Positions 62,646 to 64,000 of a stretch of DNA of 64,000 bases are shown here, in pieces. The position numbers were made by a program, and so were the translations under genes. Source of the DNA: JBEIHX01 sp040381075. GTDB lineage: Bacteria; Pseudomonadota; Alphaproteobacteria; Caulobacterales; Aquidulcibacteraceae. The stretch is from assembly GCA_040381075.1 (NCBI GenBank), contig JBEIHX010000005.1, positions 84,360 through 148,359 of the forward strand, read 5' to 3'. Every line of letters starts with the position of its first letter. Within the stretch, counting starts at the first letter, position 1. A model generated the notes under the pieces. The model searched no databases. It saw nothing but the letters and a program-made list of their open reading frames with translations, and was not told the origin of the DNA.

Positions 62646-63791
62646 TCACGCGGTTTGCCCGCTCGCCGGCGCGAAGTTCGGGTGGACCACCGCCCCGCCG
62701 CGCGTGAGGATTGCGCCCTTGAGGATCTCGTCATCGTGATTGGGCGCGAAGGCCCCATCCTTTGAGACCAGAAGCGGCGTCAGGTTCAGGAGGTTCTTGG
62801 CGTAGAGCGCCGATGCGTCGGCCGCGATACGACCGGGCAGATTGGTGAAGCCGGCGATCCTGACCCCGTAGGCCTCAACCACCTGATCCGGTTTCGAGAG
62901 CGGGCAGTTGCCGCCCTGCTCCACGGCGAGATCGATGATCACGCTGCCGGGCTTCATCGTCTTGACCATGTCCTCGCTGACGAGCACCGGCGCGGGACGG
63001 CCCGGGATCAACGCGGTGGTGATGACGATGTCCTGCTTGGCGATGTGCTCTGCCACCAGGGCGGCCTGCTTGGCCTGATAGTCCTTCGACATTTCCTTGG
63101 CGTAGCCGCCGGAGGTTTCGGCCTGTTTGAATTCCTCGTCCTCAACCGCGATGAACTTGGCGCCAAGGGAGAGCACCTGCTCCTTGGTGGCGGGGCGCAC
63201 GTCTGTGGCGGTGACGACGCCGCCGAGGCGGCGGGCGGTGGCGATGGCCTGCAGGCCTGCAACGCCGACGCCCATGATGAAGGTCTTGGCGGCGGCCACG
63301 GTGCCGGCCGCCGTCATCATCATGGGAAAGCTGCGCCCATAGATGGCGGCGCCTTCGATCACGGCGCGGAAGCCGGCGAGGTTGGCCTGGCTGGACAGCG
63401 CGTCCATCGCCTGGGCGCGGGTGATGCGCGGAATGAATTCCATGGCCAGGGCGTCGACGCCGGCCCTGGCGTAGGCCTCGATCGCGGCGCGGTCAACGTA
63501 GGGCGCCAGCAGCGCGGCGATCATGGCGCCCTTCGGAGTGGCGGCGAGTTCTTCTGCGGTGGGGCGGCGCACTTTGTAGACCAGGCTTGCGCCCGCGAGG
63601 GCGGTCGTGAAGTCCGGCGCAATCACCGCGCCAGCGGCTTCGAACATCGCATCGGTCACGCCCGCGGCGAGCCCTGCGCCGGTTTCGATGGCGACCTCGA
63701 GCCCCATGGCCTTGTACTTCTTCACGGTGTCCGGCGAAGCGGCGACGCGCGTTTCACCGTCTCTGCGCTCCTTCAGGATCGCAATCTTCAT
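62646..63791 (-). CDS. pntAA: NAD(P) transhydrogenase subunit alpha 1 (NAD-binding part)
   Basis: A 381-aa soluble dI subunit. It starts KIAILKERRDGETRVAASPD and contains DALSSQANLAGFRAVIEGA, the NAD-binding GVGVAGLQAIATARRLGGVV and the mobile-loop region DYQAKQAALVAEHI. PGSVIIDLAVEQGGNCPLS completes the alanine-dehydrogenase-like fold. The ATG at 63791 has GGGAGA upstream. It is the first gene of the pnt operon; its upstream 200 bp to the window end hold no recognised gene. Confidence 0.95.
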   Translation of the reverse strand: MKIAILKERRDGETRVAASPDTVKKYKAMGLEVAIETGAGLAAGVTDAMFEAAGAVIAPDFTTALAGASLVYKVRRPTAEELAATPKGAMIAALLAPYVDRAAIEAYARAGVDALAMEFIPRITRAQAMDALSSQANLAGFRAVIEGAAIYGRSFPMMMTAAGTVAAAKTFIMGVGVAGLQAIATARRLGGVVTATDVRPATKEQVLSLGAKFIAVEDEEFKQAETSGGYAKEMSKDYQAKQAALVAEHIAKQDIVITTALIPGRPAPVLVSEDMVKTMKPGSVIIDLAVEQGGNCPLSKPDQVVEAYGVRIAGFTNLPGRIAADASALYAKNLLNLTPLLVSKDGAFAPNHDDEILKGAILTRGGAVVHPNFAPASGQTA

Positions 63792-64000
63792 GGCCACTCT
63801 CCCAGCGCCGGACAGCCGGCGTTTGTTGCGACATGGCGCGCTGCGCCTGCAAGGCAAGCCGGCCAGCGCGCGCCATGTCCGGATTCTCCTCCCGGGGACG
63901 GGTTTCGCAGCCGTGACGCAGCGTGACCGCGGTTGCGCGCGCCACCCGGCGCATGCGCCGCGCCCGCGCGCGCGGGCCGACGTGCGCGGGCCCGAGGGCG

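Overview
The window is GC-rich DNA from an alphaproteobacterium. Lineage markers seen in the sequence: alphaproteobacterial SOS boxes (GTTC-N7-GTTC) upstream of recA and recN; a TIGR02300 (FYDLN acid domain) gene beside a tRNA-Ala; the divergent flagellar blocks fliL-fliM-DUF6468-motE and flgF-flgG-flgA-flgH; a three-gene proton-translocating transhydrogenase; and a (2S)-methylsuccinyl-CoA dehydrogenase of the ethylmalonyl-CoA pathway. A CYP153-like P450, pseudaminic acid genes next to flagellar genes and a few weak CtrA-like motifs point towards the Caulobacterales/Maricaulales side of the class. That last placement is inference.

Layout. 1-5.9 kb: an amine oxidase and a putrescine-type binding lipoprotein (divergent), a CYP108-like P450, a GNAT acetyltransferase and a methyltransferase. 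5.9-11.65 kb: one GPH-family MFS transporter gene cut in two by a ~4.25 kb island of mobile debris (IS66 remnant, YecA-like fragment, integrase tail, BrnT/BrnA toxin-antitoxin pair, XRE regulator). The two halves rejoin in frame. The gene also carries a nonsense codon and a 4-bp duplication. 11.9-21.4 kb: acyl-CoA synthetase, fused 5-oxoprolinase, a secreted protein, a voltage-gated cation channel with a calcium-channel-like filter, a CYP153-like P450 and DUF3052. 21.5-30.4 kb: a phospholipase-C-like/DUF4332 protein, gloB, a methyltransferase, P-II, mcd and alaS. 30.8-32 kb: recA. 32.3-41.9 kb: two divergent flagellar operons. 42-46 kb: pseudaminic acid synthesis with an embedded PhyH-type dioxygenase. 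46.2-64 kb: recN, tRNA-Ala, TIGR02300, aroA, a lipoprotein, cmk, rpsA, an acyl-CoA dehydrogenase, ruvCAB, hisH, an SDR reductase and the pnt operon, which carries an extra membrane-protein gene.

How it works together. The flagellar genes supply the C-ring (FliM), FliL, rod/hook parts (FlgF, FlgG), P-ring chaperone (FlgA) and L-ring (FlgH). The neighbouring pse genes probably make the sugar for flagellin glycosylation. recA, recN and ruvCAB form a dispersed recombinational-repair set, with visible SOS boxes for recA and recN only. CYP153, acyl-CoA synthetase, acyl-CoA dehydrogenases and Mcd suggest growth on hydrocarbons or fatty acids with acetyl-CoA assimilation through ethylmalonyl-CoA.

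A recurring oddity is short tandem repeats (units 11-18 bp, mostly 14-16 bp) in many intergenic gaps. They are unrelated in sequence from site to site. No CRISPR array, rRNA operon or replication origin was seen.
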